From positions 8,684,101 through 8,748,100 of the forward strand of contig NW_020954548.1 in NCBI RefSeq assembly GCF_900497805.2: a DNA stretch of 64,000 bases, in the 5' to 3' direction. The translations under genes and the position numbers were made by a program. The DNA comes from Vombatus ursinus. Its lineage: Eukaryota > Chordata > Mammalia > Diprotodontia > Vombatidae. Below, in pieces: positions 62,471 through 64,000 of this stretch (its first letter is position 1; each line of letters opens with the position of its first letter). Below the pieces are notes generated by a model. The model did no database searches, was not told where the DNA came from, and worked only from the letters and a program-made list of their open reading frames with translations.

Positions 62471-64000
62471 CCTCCTTCAGTCCTGCTATTTCATCCCCTA
62501 TGAAGACTCATAAAAGACAGCACTTCTTTGGTTTGTCTTCTCCAGGTTATCTCCCCAATCAGGGGGGATAAAAATTTCTGTAATTAAAAAAAATGAAAAC
62601 TTAGATTTGGTATGCAACAGAACAATGTTCAGGGAAGTCTCATGGGAAAATCTTAACTCCCTGAAATCTGCAGATTGTTATTGTCCCTAGTGTCATTATT
62701 CCCCTGAGTCATATGGAATTTCAAGATTTTATTAATGTCCCAAGGAATATGAATATGTTGGAAATCTGGACTTTTTCTTCCCTTATGGAGGGTGACTGGC
62801 ATACAGACTCCTCATAAAGGGAAATTATGGCTCATCAAAAGGGTGACTTTATGAACATTAATAGAATAATAAATCTTGCAATTTCTGTACTAGAAAAAAA
62901 TGAAGCCCTAGAATCAGAATGACCCCATGCAAATATTATCTACTTACTTGGCTATTCCCTAAGAGAATAAAACAGATTAGGATGTTCCATACATCTTTCA
63001 GATTTCTAAAACCTTGGAAAAATAAGACCTACAAATCCAAAAAGAAAAAAAAAAGTGCACTGAAGGGTCAGAAGAAAGATTGTGTCAAAAATCTTGAAAG
63101 AAGAAAATATGAAAAAAAAAACAATAGCATCTAAATCCAAGAGAATTAATTTTGAACTAAATAAGAGTGTGAAGTTTCTAAGTTCTTTGTCCCTATACTT
63201 AATCTCTATCAACCCAGTGAGCAGAGAGGGTAAAAGGTCCCTTCTCTTTCAGCTCTCACACAAAGTCTTCAGTTGTAAGCTCTTCCTTTTCTAAATTTTT
63301 TGAGGAAAACTGCTTAGGCTGATTATTTTAGAAAAACACAAGACACAGTAAATGAGTCTCTGAAAAATTTTAACTACTCTTTCCTTAAAAATTTGGCCAT
63401 ATTTTTGGGCAACTGTAATTTGACTTTTTGTTGGAACACCTCCTCCCGTACACTTTTTATCTGAGTTAATCACAGTCCTTGTCCTATGTGAGTTTAAATT
63501 TCATTTACTACGAACTGTAATTTACATTGGATTCCTCAAGACCCTAATAATCTGGTTGGAAATTCAGTGATACTAAACATCCTTTTTCTGACAATTTGAC
63601 TTCAAATAAGTTGGATGATTATGGAGTCTCCTTTTTTTATATATCATGGCTTGAATAAGTTAACAGGTTTTCCTTATTATCTTTGATTGAAGTGTCAGTA
63701 CTCTTGTAAACTTATATACAGTCATATTATGCCACGTTTGTGGGCGGAGTTCTAAAATTTTGGATAAAATGACAAAAAAAGAGAGAAAGGTTGATGATTA
63801 ATGATTCTGACTAGATCTTCATGGAAAAGGAGTTGTGTTGATTCTTATTCAGTTTATTCAGTCTCTACATCTTAGTTAAAGCAAAGGTTAAGAGAAACAG
63901 TTGAGTAGAAACATGACAAAATTCTAAAGTTCCCTTTTCTGTTAATTAGGAGTAGATATATACTATATTAGGATATCAAATTCTAGTATGGGTCAAAATC
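62471..64000. other. AT-rich, repeat-poor sequence
   Basis: No transposon is recognised in 1.5 kb, which is unusual for this window and may extend the conserved-looking block. 62650-62800 is complex ('cctgagtcatatggaatttc', with an AP-1-like TGAGTCA). 63020-63130 is A-rich. No exon is seen. Confidence 0.35.

Noticed and set aside
1-64000. tRNA genes
   Set aside because: Many stretches resemble tRNA A/B boxes, but all lie in SINE heads followed by CORE tails. None folds as a free-standing tRNA by eye.
1-64000. Retroviral or LTR elements
   Set aside because: I saw no paired long terminal repeats, no primer-binding-site-like sequence and no gag/pol/env-like translation. The only polymerase-like piece (7273-7448) is of non-LTR type.

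Overview
The window looks like nuclear DNA from a marsupial mammal. The main evidence is its repeat content. It holds dozens of tRNA-derived CORE-SINEs (MIR, MIR3/Ther-2 and Mar1-like types), many LINE-2 3' ends, a CR1/L3 fragment, two Charlie-like hAT fragments and one L1-derived element of 3.7 kb. Two short A-tailed SINEs (10160-10302 and 34898-35035) resemble the WSINE1/WALLSI type I associate with Australian marsupials and the monito del monte. An australidelphian is therefore my best guess, but this rests on memory of the families and not on a search.

No protein-coding gene could be assigned with confidence. No reading frame gives a recognisable host protein, and the longest ones are translated microsatellites, SINEs or LINE pieces. 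I saw no retroviral or LTR element, no structural RNA gene and no CRISPR array.

Layout. 1-31 kb is old intergenic or intronic sequence crowded with SINEs and L2, with several nested insertions whose target-site duplications can be read directly. 31.3-32.5 kb holds a minus-strand stretch that looks like a 3' UTR with a polyadenylation signal, or else a decayed gene copy. 33.6-37.3 kb is a full-length L1-derived element that lacks most of ORF2 (half-L1-like), flanked by a perfect 13-bp duplication and carrying a younger SINE inside its ORF1. 38-56 kb is poorer in repeats and contains several AT-rich, homeodomain-motif-rich blocks that look like conserved noncoding elements, plus a small CpG cluster at 42.9 kb. 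56.9-61.7 kb is a GC-richer zone of CT, CAC, CCT, GAG and G-run repeats. Its purine/pyrimidine bias flips strand near 58.75 kb, which suggests a divergent promoter region. 62-64 kb returns to AT-rich sequence with at least one more enhancer-like block.

Taken together, the window reads as the promoter and flanking regulatory landscape of a developmental or neural gene whose coding exons lie elsewhere. That is inference. Conservation, CpG methylation and RNA data would decide it.
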